NCBI GenBank assembly: GCA_964019425.1
Contig: OZ025787.1
Span: 372,001 to 436,000, forward strand
DNA: 64,000 bases
From: Flectonema sp. DT1601
Taxonomy: Eukaryota > Euglenozoa > Diplonemea > Diplonemida > Diplonemidae
Direction: 5' to 3'
Each line of letters starts with the position of its first letter. The stretch's first letter is position 1. Position numbers and translations under genes: made by a program. Of this stretch, positions 1 to 12,065 are shown in pieces. The notes below the pieces were generated by a model. That model saw nothing but the letters and a program-made list of their open reading frames with translations, made no database searches and was not told where the DNA came from.

Positions 1-443
1 CGCGAGGCACACCGATGCCTTTGCAAATTCACAAAAAAAAAGAAGGGTGGAAAACAAACCACCGCCTTCCATTCTCCCCGATGCCTCGTCGGAAGTGTCG
101 TTCAACCACAATACCTCGAAGGATACAATGCCGAGCATGTTGCGTCGCTCAGCATCGTCCACGGCCTTCGAGAGTATGTGTGTTTCACTCTCGACACTCC
201 AACCGAAAATCGACGAATTACCATGTTCGATCTCGTTCGTGGCGTTGGCATGATCCTGTTTTGATTTGAATTTGTTGGTAACTTGTTTTTTTTCAAAAAA
301 ATAATGAAGCTGCTTCCAAAATAAGATAATAAATGAAATAAGAAACATACTTCATATTTTACCACGAAAGTGGCATTTTCTTCTCCTTTGACGCATACCA
401 ACAAAATGCTGAGCATCGCTGCAGCAACGAAAAAGATGTTCAT
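1..443 (-). CDS. secreted small-protein family, copy 1 (type A, cut by window edge)
   Basis: Exon 1 (351-443) encodes 31 residues: MNIFFVAAAMLSILLVCVKG, a hydrophobic signal peptide, then EENATFVVKYE. The donor GTATGTTTC follows, and an intron of 95 bases ends in AAAACAG at 256. Exon 2 starts at 255 (DHANATNEIEHGN...) and runs off the left edge. The same gene recurs at 6095 and 10303 with over 95 percent identity, so the model rests on the copies. Two N-glycosylation sequons (NAT) lie either side of the intron. I recognise no known domain; the signal peptide points to secretion or the endomembrane system. Confidence 0.5.
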
Positions 444-770
444 GTTTTTTTTAACTTTATAATAAAGCTGCAGGGAGAAACGAACATAAGGGATGGTCCT
501 CAAATGAACAAACAAAAGAAACAATTAAACTCCAAAAGGAACAAAACTGAAAACACGTTTTATTCCTCAAACATGCTTCATTCATCTAAATACCAACAAG
601 TTCAAAAAGTCCCACCGCACGAAGATAAAAAATACCAACCGATCGGTATCTCCGTCATCCTTTTTCACCACCACCACCGCCGACCATTCAACTTGGTATT
701 CAGGTTCCCGAATTCACCTGTGAGAGGGAAATGAAATAGAGTAAACCAACAGCAATACCATTCGTTAAAA
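444..770 (-). promoter_or_regulatory. conserved upstream block of the secreted-protein family
   Basis: Every gene copy is preceded, reading the minus strand, by nearly the same 200-330 bp: 444-770, 6096-6422, 10304-10636, 11343-11672, 12066-12395 and 13539-13752 (cut short). Just before the ATG is an AT-rich TTTATTATAAAG stretch that could be a TATA-like element. Further out, on the minus strand, are a pyrimidine run ending in CACAG (changed to CATAG in some copies) and an AATAAA, so part of the block may be a terminal exon of the next copy upstream and not only promoter. An alternative plus-strand frame of 76 codons also stays open. I cannot decide between them. Confidence 0.4.
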
Positions 771-782
771 CAATAAAAGTAT

Positions 783-884
783 TAATGATGTTAATAATAA
801 TAATAATAATAATATTTGAAGATCCGATATCCAGATCTAACAAGATGTAAATAATAATAATAATAATAATAATAAACCTAAACT
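783..884. repeat. (AAT)n microsatellites
   Basis: Two runs of AAT triplets separated by about 40 bp; the same pair recurs near 6443-6526. The stretch 885-1108 beside it is AT-rich with no gene that I can support. Confidence 0.85.
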
Positions 885-1108
885 TGAACAACTGTTACAT
901 CTCACTATCAAATGCAACATACAATAAAAAATAGGGATTCGTGTGACGTAATCCCCCGAATACCTTTACCGATAACAAAAAAATGATATCGGATATACGT
1001 GCGCAGATGAAAACGACTGTTTGCGAGTGTTGTAATAACTAGAACAACAACATCGTTTACACAATACGTAGCGACAACAAAGGGGCAGAAACTGCAACTT
1101 CAAAATAA

Positions 1109-2056
1109 CTAAAACAACCAATACAAGGGGGTTACAATTAAGGGAAAGGGAATACAGTATAAGTATGTGGACTTGTGTAGATGAGACGTGTCAATCAGGC
1201 AACCCAATTGACAAATAATACCAAAAGATACTGGGAAGTACAGAATACAAACTGTAACTTTCCACGACAAGCATTTGCAGGCAAAGAAGCAAAAATTGGT
1301 TTTGATGAAAAGCGTAATTGAGAAATGTGAAGCTACAACGGCACAATGAGAAGTGACCCAACACACAATCTCTGATACGAGGATTCGGAAAGTTACCAAA
1401 CGAAGACGACAAAAAAGAAAGAACTTAAAAACATCGTCTTCAACTTTGACTACATTGTGAAATCCGTTAGTTTGTTAAATAAAAACTGTGTTTCTAACTC
1501 AAAACTGATAAGGAGCTCTGAAGCTCCCTTAGCTTTAATAAAGAGTATAAAAAAACAAACAATACTAGGGGATTACAATTAAGGGAAAGGGAATACAGTG
1601 TAAGTATGTGGACTTGTGTAGATGAGACGTGTCAATCAGGCAACCCAATTGACAAATAATACCAAAAGATACTGGGAAGTACAGATTACAAACTGTAACT
1701 TACCACGACAAGCATTTGCAGGCAAAGAAGCAAAAATTGGTTTTGATGAAAAGCGTAATTGAGAAATGTGAAGACGACAAAAAAGAAAGAACTTAAAAGC
1801 ATCGTCTTCAACTTTGACTAGTTTAGTTTAGTTTAGTTTAGTTCTACATTGTGAAAACCGTTAGTATGTTATATAAAAACTGTGTTTCTAACTCAAAACT
1901 GGAAAGGAGCTCTGAAGCTCCCTTAGCTTTAATAAAGAGTACAAAAAAACAAACAATACTAGGGGGTTACAATTAAGGGAAAGGGAATACAGTGTAAGTA
2001 TGTGGACTTGTGTAGATGAGACGTGTCAATCAGGCAACCCAATTGACAAATAATAC
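1109..2056. repeat. 369/388 bp satellite, tract 1
   Basis: Monomers start with the landmark TTACAATTAAGGGAAAGGGA near 1130, 1567 and 1966. Each holds an imperfect inverted repeat GGAGCTctgAAGCTCC followed by TTTAATAAAG. The second monomer carries a four-fold GTTTA insertion near 1820. A plus-strand frame of about 63 codons stays open in most monomers, but its differences mostly change amino acids and no start context is conserved, so I do not call it a gene. Confidence 0.85.
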
Positions 2057-2670
2057 CGATGCCGAAAACACATTGGCACATGACGTGTGTGAATAGGATG
2101 AGATGATCAGTGTGCCAATCAGTTAATCAACCCGATTGATAAATAATTAATAATATTGAGATACGAGATTAAATATAGCTGCTGCTACTGAAGGACAGGA
2201 AGCGAGTGATGTACCAGCTGGTTATGCAAATAAAAGAAGAGACGAAAATGAAGCTGCACGCTTGAAGAGATACAAGCAAGCGTTTGTGTTAAATAAAAAT
2301 CACATCCAATGAGAAGTGACCCAACAGACAATCTCTGATACGAGGATTCGGAAAGTTACCAAACGAAGACGACAAAAAAGAATCGGCAAACTTCACTTTT
2401 TACTTACTCACTCACACTTTTATTTTGTTTGTGCGCAAACAGTAGAAAATCCTAATAAAGGAATAGGTAGTTACGCTGCCACAATTCTCTTTCTACCGAA
2501 CAATGGGTTTGCAGGTACAAAAAAGAAAGAACTTAAAAACATCGTCTTCAACTTTGACTACATTGTGAAATCCGTTAGTTTGTTATATAAAAACTGTGTT
2601 TCTAACTCAAAACTGAAAAGGAGCTCTGAAACTCCCTTAGCTTTAATAAAGAGTATAAAAAAACAAACAA
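2057..2670. repeat. linker module and divergent monomer
   Basis: A 250 bp linker (CGATGCCGAAAACACATTGG...) separates satellite tracts here and at 5023, 7706 and 9230. At 2316-2690 and 7964-8338 the linker runs into a longer monomer with an extra 120 bp, giving a 124-codon plus-strand frame that is conserved between the two units. Function unknown. Confidence 0.6.
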
Positions 2671-5022
2671 TACAAGGGGGTTACAATTAAGGGAAAGGGA
2701 ATACAGTGTTAGTATGTGGACTTGTGTAGATGAGACGTGTCAATCAGGCAACCCAATTGACAAATAATACCAAAAGATACTGGGAAGTACAGAATACAAA
2801 CTGTAACTTTCCACGACAAGCATTTGCAGGCAAAGAAGCAAAAATTGGTTTTGATGAAAAGTGTAATTGAGAAATGTGAAGACGACAAAAAAGAAAGAAC
2901 TTAAAAACATCGTCTTCAACTTTGACTACATTGTGAAAACCGTTAGTTTGTTATATAAAAACTGTGTTTCTAACTCAAAACTGATAAGGAGCTCTGAAGC
3001 TCCCTTAGCTTTAATAAAGAGTACAAAAAAACAAACAATACTAGGGGATTACAATTAAGGGAAAGGGAATACAGTGTAAGTATGTGGACTTGTGTAGATG
3101 AGACGTGTCAATCAGGCAACCCAATTGACAAATAATACCAAAAGATACTGGGAAGTACAGATTACAAACTGTAACTTACCACGACAAGCATTTGCAGGCA
3201 AAGAAGCAAAAATTGGTTTTGATGAAAAGCATAATTGAGAAATGTGAAGACGACAGAAAAGAAAGAACTTAAAAGCATCGTCTTCAACTTTGACTAGTTT
3301 AGTTTAGTTTAGTTCTACATTGTGAAAACCGTTAGTTTGTTAAATAAAAACTGTGTTTCTAACTCAAAACTGATAAGGAGCTCTGAAGCTCCCTTAGCTT
3401 TAATAAAGAGTACAAAAAAACAAACAATACTAGGGGGTTACAATTAAGGGAAAGGGAATACAGTGTAAGTATGTGGACGTGTGTAGATGAGACGTGTCAA
3501 TCAGGCAACCCAATTGACAAATAATACCAAAAGATACTGGGAAGTACAGAATACAAACTGTAACTTTCCACGACAAGCATTTGCAGGCAAAGAAGCAAAA
3601 ATTGGTTTTGATGAAAAGTGTAATTGAGAAATGTGAAGACGACAAAAAAGAAAGAACTTAAAAACATCGTCTTCAACTTTGACTACATTGTGAAAACCGT
3701 TAGTTTGTTATATAAAAACTGTGTTTCTAACTCAAAACTGATAAGGAGCTCTGAAGCTCCCTTAGCTTTAATAAAGAGTACAAAAAAACAAACAATACTA
3801 GGGGATTACAATTAAGGGAAAGGGAATACAGTGTAAGTATGTGGACTTGTGTAGATGAGACGTGTCAATCAGGCAACCCAATTGACAAATAATACCAAAA
3901 GATACTGGGAAGTACAGATTACAAACTGTAACTTACCACGACAAGCATTTGCAGGCAAAGAAGCAAAAATTGGTTTTGATGAAAAGCATAATTGAGAAAT
4001 GTGAAGACGACAGAAAAGAAAGAACTTAAAAGCATCGTCTTCAACTTTGACTAGTTTAGTTTAGTTTAGTTCTACATTGTGAAAACCGTTAGTTTGTTAA
4101 ATAAAAACTGTGTTTCTAACTCAAAACTGATAAGGAGCTCTGAAGCTCCCTTAGCTTTAATAAAGAGTACAAAAAAACAAACAATACTAGGGGGTTACAA
4201 TTAAGGGAAAGGGAATACAGTGTAAGTATGTGGACGTGTGTAGATGAGACGTGTCAATCAGGCAACCCAATTGACAAATAATACCAAAAGATACTGGGAA
4301 GTACAGAATACAAACTGTAACTTTCCACGACAAGCATTTGCAGGCAAAGAAGCAAAAATTGGTTTTGATGAAAAGTGTAATTGAGAAATGTGAAGACGAC
4401 AAAAAAGAAAGAACTTAAAAACATCGTCTTCAACTTTGACTACATTGTGAAAACCGTTAGTTTGTTAAATAAAAACTGTGTTTCTAACTCAAAACTGGAA
4501 AGGAGCTCTGAAGCTCCCTTAGCTTTAATAAAGAGTACAAAAAAACAAACAATACTAGGGGGTTACAATTAAGGGAAAGGGAATACAGTGTAAGTATGTG
4601 GACGTGTGTAGATGAGACGTGTCAATCAGGCAACCCAATTGACAAATAATACCAAAAGATACTGGGAAGTACAGATTACAAACTGTAACTTTCCACGACA
4701 AGCATTTGCAGGCAAAGAAGCAAAAATTGGTTTTGATGAAAAGTGCAATTGAGAAATGTGAAGACGACAAAAAAGAAAGAACTTAAAAACATCGTCTTCA
4801 ACTTTGACTACATTGTGAAAACCGTTAGTTTGTTAAATAAAAACTGTGTTTCTAACTCAAAACTGGAAAGGAGCTCTGAAGCTCCCTTAGCTTTAATAAA
4901 GAGTACAAAAAAACAAACAATACTAGGGGGTTACAATTAAGGGAAAGGGAATACAGTGTAAGTATGTGGACTTGTGTAGATGAGACGTGTCAATCAGGCA
5001 ACCCAATTGACAAATAATACCG
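2671..5022. repeat. 369/388 bp satellite, tract 2 with 757 bp dimers
   Basis: Monomers begin near 2678, 3045, 3433, 3802, 4190, 4559 and 4927. Alternate spacings of 369 and 388 bp make a 757 bp dimer; the longer monomer holds three extra TTTAG repeats (near 3297 and 4053). The dimers at 2867 and 3624 are nearly identical, so this is a higher-order repeat expanded recently by unequal exchange. Confidence 0.9.
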
Positions 5023-5470
5023 ATGCCGAAAACACATTGGCACATGACGTGTGTGAATAGGATGAGATGATCAGTGTGCCAATCAGTTAATCAACCCGAT
5101 TGATAAATAATTAATAATATTGAGATACGAGATTAAATATAGCTGCTGCTACTGAAGGACAGGAAGCGAGTGATGTACCAGCTGGTTACGCAAATAAAAG
5201 AAGAGAGGAAAATGAAGCTGCACGCTTGAAGAGATACAAGCAAGCGTTTGTGTTAAATAAAAATCACATCTACGGTCATCCTTTTATCAAAAGAGCTGAT
5301 AAAGTTCGAAACAGATTATCGAAACATTATAGAAAAATACAATCCAGCCGTACGTCTCTTCATACTTGCCAAAAAAGGAAAAAACAATTTTCTCAAACAA
5401 CGACCTGCCGAGAGACTGACCGACGCTGGAACACAGTTGACACATGAAACCCGAAGGCGACAATGAACAC
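5023..5470 (+). other. linker with open reading frames, unassigned
   Basis: After the linker module, two overlapping plus-strand frames look gene-like. One, from a possible acceptor at TATAG near 5141, reads AAATEGQEASDVPAGYANKR and on through LKRYKQAFVLNKNH. The other, from about 5258, reads STVILLSKELIKFETDYRN then EKYNPAVRLFILAKKGKNN and stops near 5464. The same sequence is at 9230-9672, while unit I near 2310 has only the first part. It overlaps the 3' end of the minus-strand secreted-protein gene. I recognise no family; this may be a gene scrap amplified with the satellite. Confidence 0.25.
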
Positions 5471-6095
5471 CCTTCACAAGCAGATACCAATGCGGAGAGC
5501 ACTGCATCCACTGACTCAGAAACCACAGTTTCAATTACGGTTCTGGTTGTCTCTTCCAAATCAGCATGACCGCTCCCCGCAGAAGCTGGATTTCCACCGA
5601 CTAACAGCCGGTGTAGCACTCTCACAAGAAAGCCAAAAAGGCCAAATTCCCCCGCGAGGCACACCGATGCCTTTGCAAATTCACAAAAAAAAAGAAGGGT
5701 GGAAAACAAACCACCGCCTTCCATTCTCCCCGATGCCTCGTCGGAAGTGTCGTTCAACCACAATACCTCGAAGGATACAATGCCGAGCATGTTGCGTCGC
5801 TCAGCATCGTCCACGGCCTTCGAGAGTATGTGTGTTTCACTCTCGACACTCCAACCGAAAATCGACAAATTACCATGTTCGATCTCGTTCGTGGCGTTGG
5901 CATGATCCTGTTTTGATTTGAATTTGTTGGTAACTTGTTTTTTTTCAAAAAAATAATGAAGCTGCTTCCAAAATAAGATGATAAACAAAATAAGAAACAT
6001 ACTTCATATTTTACCACGAAAGTGGCATTTTCTTCTCCTTTGACGCATACCAACAAAATGCTGAGCATCGCTGCAGCAACGAAAAAGATGTTCAT
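5287..6095 (-). CDS. secreted small-protein family, copy 2 (type A)
   Basis: This is the best whole copy. Exon 1 is 6003-6095 (31 residues, signal peptide followed by EENATFVVKYE). The intron 5908-6002 is 95 bases, GTATGT to ACAG, phase 0. Exon 2 starts at 5907 and stays open to a stop at 5287, giving 237 residues if there is no further splicing. The middle (about residues 32-95) is polar; a segment ASVCLAGEFGLFGFLVRVLH then follows, hydrophobic and possibly amphipathic, and is shared by all copies. Related copies suggest a second intron just before that segment (a T-rich stretch ending in TTTGCAAAG), so the C-terminal half of the model is uncertain. No known domain is recognised. Confidence 0.5.
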
Positions 6096-6422
6096 GTTTT
6101 TTTTAACTTTATAATAAAGCTGCAGGGAGAAACGAACATAAGGGATGGTCCTCAAATGAACAAACAAAAGAAACAATTAAACACCAAAAGGAACAAAACT
6201 GAAAACACGTTTTATTCCTCAAACATGCTTCATTCATCTAAATACCAACAAGTTCAAAAAGTCCAACCGCACGAAGATAAAAAATACCAACCGATCGGTA
6301 TCTCCGTCATCCTTTTTCACCACCACCACCGCCGACCATTCAACTTGGTATTCAGGTTCCCGAATTCACCTATGAGAGGGAAATGAAATAGAGTAAACCA
6401 ACAGCAATACCATTCGTTAAAA

Positions 6423-6760
6423 CAATAAAAGTATTAATGATGTTAATAATAATAATAATAATAATATTTGAAGATCCGATATCCAGATCTAACAAGATGT
6501 AAATAATAATAATAATAATAATAATAAACCTAAACTTGAACAACTGTTACATCTCACTATCAAATGCAACATACAATAAAAAATAGGGATTCGTGTGACG
6601 TAATCCCCCGAATACCTTTACCGATAACAAAAAAATGATATCGGATATACGTGCGCAGATGAAAACGACTGTTTGCGAGTGTTGTAATAACTAGAACAAC
6701 AACATCGTTTACACAATACGTAGCGACAACAAAGGGGCAGAAACTGCAACTTCAAAATAA
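6423..6760. other. AT-rich spacer of unit II, no gene seen
   Basis: Counterpart of 771-1108: two (AAT)n runs and an AT-rich stretch with no supported coding region. Confidence 0.6.
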
Positions 6761-7705
6761 CTAAAACAACCAATACAAGGGGGTTACAATTAAGGGAAAG
6801 GGAATACAGTATAAGTATGTGGACTTGTGTAGATGAGACGTGTCAATCAGGCAACCCAATTGACAAATAATACCAAAAGATACTGGGAAGTACAGAATAC
6901 AAACTGAAACTTTCCACGACAAGCATTTGCTGGCAAAGAAGCAAAAATTGGTTTTGATGAAAAGCGTAATTGAGAAATGTGAAGCTACAACGGCACAATG
7001 AGAAGTGACCCAACACACAATCTCTGATACGAGGATTCGGAAAGTTACCAAACGAAGACGACAAAAAAGAAAGAACTTAAAAACATCGTCTTCAACTTTG
7101 ACTACATTGTGAAATCCGTTAGTTTGTTAAATAAAAACTGTGTTTCTAACTCAAAACTGATAAGGAGCTCTGAAGCTCCCTTACCTTTAATAAAGAGTAC
7201 AAAAAAACAAACAATACTAGGGGGTTACAATTAAGGGAAAGGGGAATACAGTGTAAGTATGTGGACTTGTGTAGATGAGACGTGTCAATCAGGCAACCCA
7301 ATTGACAAATAATACCAAAAGATACTGGGAAGTACAGATTACAAACTGTAACTTACCACGACAAGCATTTGCAGGCAAAGAAGCAAAAATTGGTTTTGAT
7401 GAAAAGCGTAATTGAGAAATGTGAAGACGACAAAAAAGAAAGAACTTAAAAGCATCGTCTTCAACTTTGACTAGTTTAGTTTAGTTTAGTTCTACATTGT
7501 GAAAACCGTTAGTTTGTTAAATAAAAACTGTGTTTCTAACTCAAAACTGGAAAGGAGCTCTGAAGCTCCCTTAGCTTTAATAAAGAGTACAAAAAAACAA
7601 ACAATACTAGGGGGTTACAATTAAGGGAAAGGGAATACAGTGTAAGTATGTGGACTTGTGTAGATGAGACGTGTCAATCAGGCAACCCAATTGACAAATA
7701 ATACC
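6761..7705. repeat. 369/388 bp satellite, tract 3 (unit II)
   Basis: Monomers near 6782, 7220 and 7609, matching 1109-2056 at an offset of 5652. The GTTTA insertion in the second monomer has fewer copies than in unit I. Confidence 0.85.
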
Positions 7706-9229
7706 GATGCCGAAAACACATTGGCACATGACGTGTGTGAATAGGATGAGATGATCAGTGTGCCAATCAGTTAATCAACCCGATTGATAAATAATTAATA
7801 ATATTGAGATACGAGATTAAATATAGCTGCTGCTACTGAAGGACAGGAAGCGAGTGATGTACCAGCTGGTTACGCAAATAAAAGAAGAGAGGAAAATGAA
7901 GCTGCACGCTTGAAGAGATACAAGCAAGCGTTTGTGTTAAATAAAAATCACATCCAATGAGAAGTGACCCAACAGACAATCTCTGATACGAGGATTCGGA
8001 AAGTTACCAAACGAAGACGACAAAAAAGAATCGGCAAACTTCACTTTTTACTTACTCACTCACACTTTTATTTTGTTTGTGCGCAAACAGTAGAAAATCC
8101 TAATAAAGGAATAGGTAGTTACGCTGCCACAATTCTCTTTCTACCGAACAATGGGTTTGCAGGTACAAAAAAGAAAGAACTTAAAAATATCGTCTTCAAA
8201 TTTGACTACATTGTGAAATCCGTTAGTATGTTATATAAAAACTGTGTTTCTAACTTAAAACTGAAAAGGAGCTCTGAAACTCCCTTAGCTTTAATAAAGA
8301 GTACAAAAAAACAAACAATACTAGGGGGTTACAATTAAGGGAAAGGGAATACAGTATAAGTATGTGGACTTGTGTAGATGAGACGTGTCAATCAGGCAAC
8401 CCAATTGACAAATAATACCAAAAGATACTGGGAAGTACAGAATACAAACTGTAACTTTCCACGACAAGCATTTGCAGGCAAAGAAGCAAAAATTGGTTTT
8501 GATGAAAAGCGTAATTGAGAAATGTGAAGACGACAAAAAAGAAAGAACTTAAAAGCATCGTCTTCAACTTTGACTACATTGTGAAAACCGTTAGTTTGTT
8601 AAATAAAAACTGTGTTTCTAACTCAAAACTGGAAAGGAGCTCTGAAGCTCCCTTAGCTTTAATAAAGAGTACAAAAAAACAAACAATACTAGGGGGTTAC
8701 AATTAAGGGAAAGGGAATACAGTGTAAGTATGTGGACTTGTGTAGATGAGACGTGTCAATCAGGCAACCCAATTGACAAATAATACCAAAAGATACTGGG
8801 AAGTACAGAACACAAACTGTAACTTTCCACGACAAGCATTTGCAGGCAAAAGAAGCAAAAATTGGTTTTGATGAAAAGTGTAATTGAGAAATGTGAAGTT
8901 ACAACGGCACAATGAGAAGTGACCCAACACACAATCTCTGATACGAGGATTCGGAAAGTAACCAAACGAAGACGACAAAAAAGAAAGAACTCAAAAGCAT
9001 CGTCTTCAACTTTGACTACATTGTGAAAACCGTTAGTTTGTTAAATAAAAACTGTGTTTCTAACTCAAGACTGAAAAGGAGCTCTGAAGCTCCCTTAGCT
9101 TTAATAAAGAGTACAAAAAAACAAACAATACTAGGGGGTTACAATTAAGGGAAAGGGAATACAATGTAAGTATGTGGACTTGTGTAGATGAGACGTGTCA
9201 ATCAGGCAACCCAATTGACAAATAATACC
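7706..9229. repeat. linker plus 369 bp satellite, tract 4 (unit II)
   Basis: Linker 7706-7963, divergent monomer 7964-8338, then monomers near 8330, 8696 and 9140. The monomer 8881-8990 contains the CTACAACGGCACAATGAG-type insertion also seen near 1332 and 6984. Confidence 0.8.
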
Positions 9230-9494
9230 GATGCCGAAAACACATTGGCACATGACGTGTGTGAATAGGATGAGATGATCAGTGTGCCAATCAGTTAATC
9301 AACCCGATTGATAAATAATTAATAATATTGAGATACGAGATTAAATATAGCTGCTGCTACTGAAGGACAGGAAGCGAGTGATGTACCAGCTGGTTACGCA
9401 AATAAAAGAAGAGAGGAAAATGAAGCTGCACGCTTGAAGAGATACAAGCAAGCGTTTGTGTTAAATAAAAATCACATCTACGGTCATCCTTTTA

Positions 9495-10303
9495 TCAAAA
9501 GAGCTGATAAAGTTCGAAACAGATTATCGAAACATTATAGAAAAATACAATCCAGCCGTACGTCTCTTCATACTTGCCAAAAAAGGAAAAAACAATTTTC
9601 TCAAACAACGACCTGCCGAGAGACTGACCGACGCTGGAACACAGTTGACACATGAAACCCGAAGGCGACAATGAACACCCTTCACAAGCAGATACCAATG
9701 CGGAGAGCACTGCATCCACTGACTCAGAAACCACAGTTTCAATTACGGTTCTGGTTGTCTCTTCCAAATCAGCATGACCGCTCCCCGCAGAAGCTGGATT
9801 TCCACCGACTAACAGCCGGTGTAGCACTCTCACAAGAAAGCCAAAAAGGCCAAATTCCCCCGCGAGGCACACCGATGCCTTTGCAAATTCACAAAAAAAA
9901 AGAAGGGTGGAAAACAAACCACCGCCTTCCATTCTCCCCGATGCCTCGTCGGAAGTGTCGTTCAACCACAATACCTCGAAGGATACAATGCCGAGCATGT
10001 TGCGTCGCTCAGCATCGTCCACGGCCTTCGAGAGTATGTGTGTTTCACTCTCGACACTCCAACCGAAAATCGACAAATTACCATGTTCGATCTCGTTCGT
10101 GGCGTTGGCATAATCCTGTTTTGAGTTGAATTTGTTGGTAACTTGTTTTTTTTCAAAAAAATAATGAAGCTGCTTCCAAAATAAGATGATAAACAAAATA
10201 AGAAACATACTTCATATTTTACCACGAAAGTGGCATTTTCTTCTCCTTTGACGCATACCAACAAAATGCTGAGCATCGCTGCAGCAACGAAAAAGATGTT
10301 CAT
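9495..10303 (-). CDS. secreted small-protein family, copy 3 (type A)
   Basis: Near-identical to copy 2 at an offset of 4208. Exon 1 is 10211-10303, the intron 10116-10210, and exon 2 runs from 10115 to a stop at 9495. One visible change is H to Y at the second residue of exon 2 (DYANATNE). The intact frame in both copies suggests that both can be expressed. No domain recognised; the downstream splicing uncertainty is the same as in copy 2. Confidence 0.5.
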
Positions 10304-10680
10304 GTTTTTTTTAACTTTATAATAAAGCTGCAGGGAGAAACGAACATAAGGGATGGTCCTCAAATGAACAAACAAAAGAAACAATTAAACTCCAAAAGGA
10401 ACAAAACTGAAAACACGTTTTATTCCTCAAACATGCTTCATTCATCTAAATACCAACAAGTTCAAAAAGTCCCACCGCACGAAGATAAAAAACACCAACC
10501 GATCGGTATCTCCGTCATCCTTTTTTACCACCACCACCGCCGACCATTCAACTTGGTATTCAGGTTCCCGAATTCACCTATGAGAGGGAAATGAAATAGA
10601 GTAAACCAACAGCAATACCATTCGTTAAAACAATAAAAAGTAAACTAAGAAGCTTCAGAAGGTTCAGAAGGTTCAGATGG

Positions 10681-11342
10681 TTAAGAGTAAAAGTGTGTAT
10701 CATTAATATCAGCATGACCGCTCCCCGCAGAAGCTGGATTTCTACCGACTAACAGCCGGTGTAGCACTCTGACAAGAAAGCTAAAAAGGCCAAATGCTCC
10801 CGCGAGGCACATCGATGCCTTTGCAAATTCACAAAAAAAAAAAAAAAAAAGAAAGAAAGAAAGGGGAATAACTAACCTCCGCTTCACGTTTTCTCGGTTC
10901 CCTCGTTGGAAGTGCTTTTCAACGACACAACCGGGCTGGAAGCGAGGGTTTTGGAGTCCGCAATCTGAAAGTTAACTTGGTTGAGATCGATGTTGAAATC
11001 GATGTTGAACCGAAACTTGAGTTTCAAACTTCCATCTGTCCGTTAAATCCTTGAACAGATACCATACAACTCGGATTCGGTCTTGGCGTTAGAATTGTCC
11101 TGTTTTGAGTTGAATTTGTTGGTAACTTGTTAATTGTTTTTTTCAAAAGAAATAATGAAGCTGCTTCCAAAATAAGATGATAAATAAAATAAGAAACATA
11201 CCATGGCAAATCTACACAAAACCATGTCATGCTCAACCGCGTTTCCATTGAAACGCCAATCATATCCACTGAAAGTGGCATTATTTTCACCTTTAATGCA
11301 GAGAATGCAGAGCATTACTACAGCAACGAAAAAACTGTTCAT
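10681..11342 (-). CDS. secreted small-protein family, copy 4 (type B)
   Basis: Exon 1 (11202-11342) encodes 47 residues: signal peptide MNSFFVAVVMLCILCIKG, then ENNATFSGYDWRFNGNAVEH and DMVLCRFAM, 16 residues longer than type A. The intron 11100-11201 runs from GTATGTTTC to ACAG. Exon 2 starts at 11099 (DNSNAKTESELYGICSRI) and meets a stop codon; the same frame then stays open through LKFRFNIDFNIDLNQVNFQI. A second likely intron (10819-10876, GTTAGT to CAAAG) precedes a 45-residue last exon ending ADINDTHFYS. The protein may be a 65-residue secreted peptide, or the stop may be spliced out or mark decay. An extra A before the second intron also shifts the frame relative to copy 6. Confidence 0.4.
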
Positions 11343-11719
11343 GTTTTTTTAAACTTTATAATAAAGCTGCAGGGAGAAACGAACATAAGGGATGGTCCTC
11401 AAATGAACAAACAAAAGAAACAATTAAACTCCAAAAGGAACAAAACTGAAAACACGTTTTATTCCTCAAACATGCTTCATTCATCTAAATACCAACAAGT
11501 TCAAAAAGTCCCACCGCACGAAGATAAAAAACACCAACCGATCGGTATCTCCGTCATCCTTTTTCACCACCACCACCGCCGACCATTCAACTTGGTATTC
11601 AGGTTCCCGAATTCACCTGTGAGAGGGAAATGAAATAGAGTAAACCAACAGCAATACCATTCGTTAAAACAATAAAAAGTAAACTAAGAAGGTTCAGAAG
11701 GTTCAGAAGGTTCAGATGG

Positions 11720-12065
11720 TTAAGAGTAAAAGTGTGTATCATTAATATCAGCATGACCGCTCCCCGCAGAAGCTGGATTTCTACCGACTAACAGCCGGTG
11801 TAGCACTCTCGCAAGAAAGCTAAAAAGGCCAAATGCTCCCGCGAGGCACACCGATTCTTTTGTGATTTTGCGGGGGGAAAAAAAAAGGGGGTGGGAACAA
11901 CGAACCTCCGCTTCACGTTTTCTCTGATCCCTCGTTGGAAGTGCCGTTCAACGACAATACCTCGAAGGACACAATGCCGAGCATTTCGCGTCGCTCAGCA
12001 TCGTCCACGGCCTTCGAGAGAAACCTGCGCCTGAGCATTACTACAGCAACGAAAAAGCTGGTCAT
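11720..12065 (-). pseudogene. secreted small-protein family, copy 5 (internally deleted)
   Basis: Starts MTSFFVAVVML at 12065, then joins directly to RRRFLSKAVDDAERREMLGI, which is the middle of type A exon 2. The end of exon 1, the first intron and the start of exon 2 are missing. The frame ends after NEGSEKT near 11919, giving about 48 residues. The last-exon segment persists near 11722-11860 but its flank has changed (TTTTGCGGGGGG). Either a deletion pseudogene or a very short product. Confidence 0.45.

Larger units (their letters stand above)
1..10636. repeat. two long tandem units plus a partial third (5652 bp and 4208 bp periods)
   Basis: Sequence at 1-5652 reappears from 5653, and again from 9861 until similarity stops near 10636. 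Each unit holds one type A gene, its upstream block, an (AAT)n tract and a satellite tract. The two periods differ by about 1.44 kb, because unit I carries extra 757 bp satellite dimers (2690-4925) that unit II lacks. Identity between units is very high, so the duplication or homogenisation is recent. Confidence 0.9.

Noticed and set aside
504-734. 76-codon plus-strand frame in the upstream block
   Set aside because: Lys-rich translation of AT-rich DNA; the conservation is explained by recent duplication of the whole unit, and the minus strand has better splice and poly(A) signals.
1815-1845. GTTTAG repeats as telomere-like sequence
   Set aside because: Only three or four copies of a 5-base unit inside satellite monomers; no terminal array.
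1-9860. The 5.65 kb units as LTR retroelements
   Set aside because: Direct repeats of whole gene-plus-satellite units, with no polymerase, gag or primer site.
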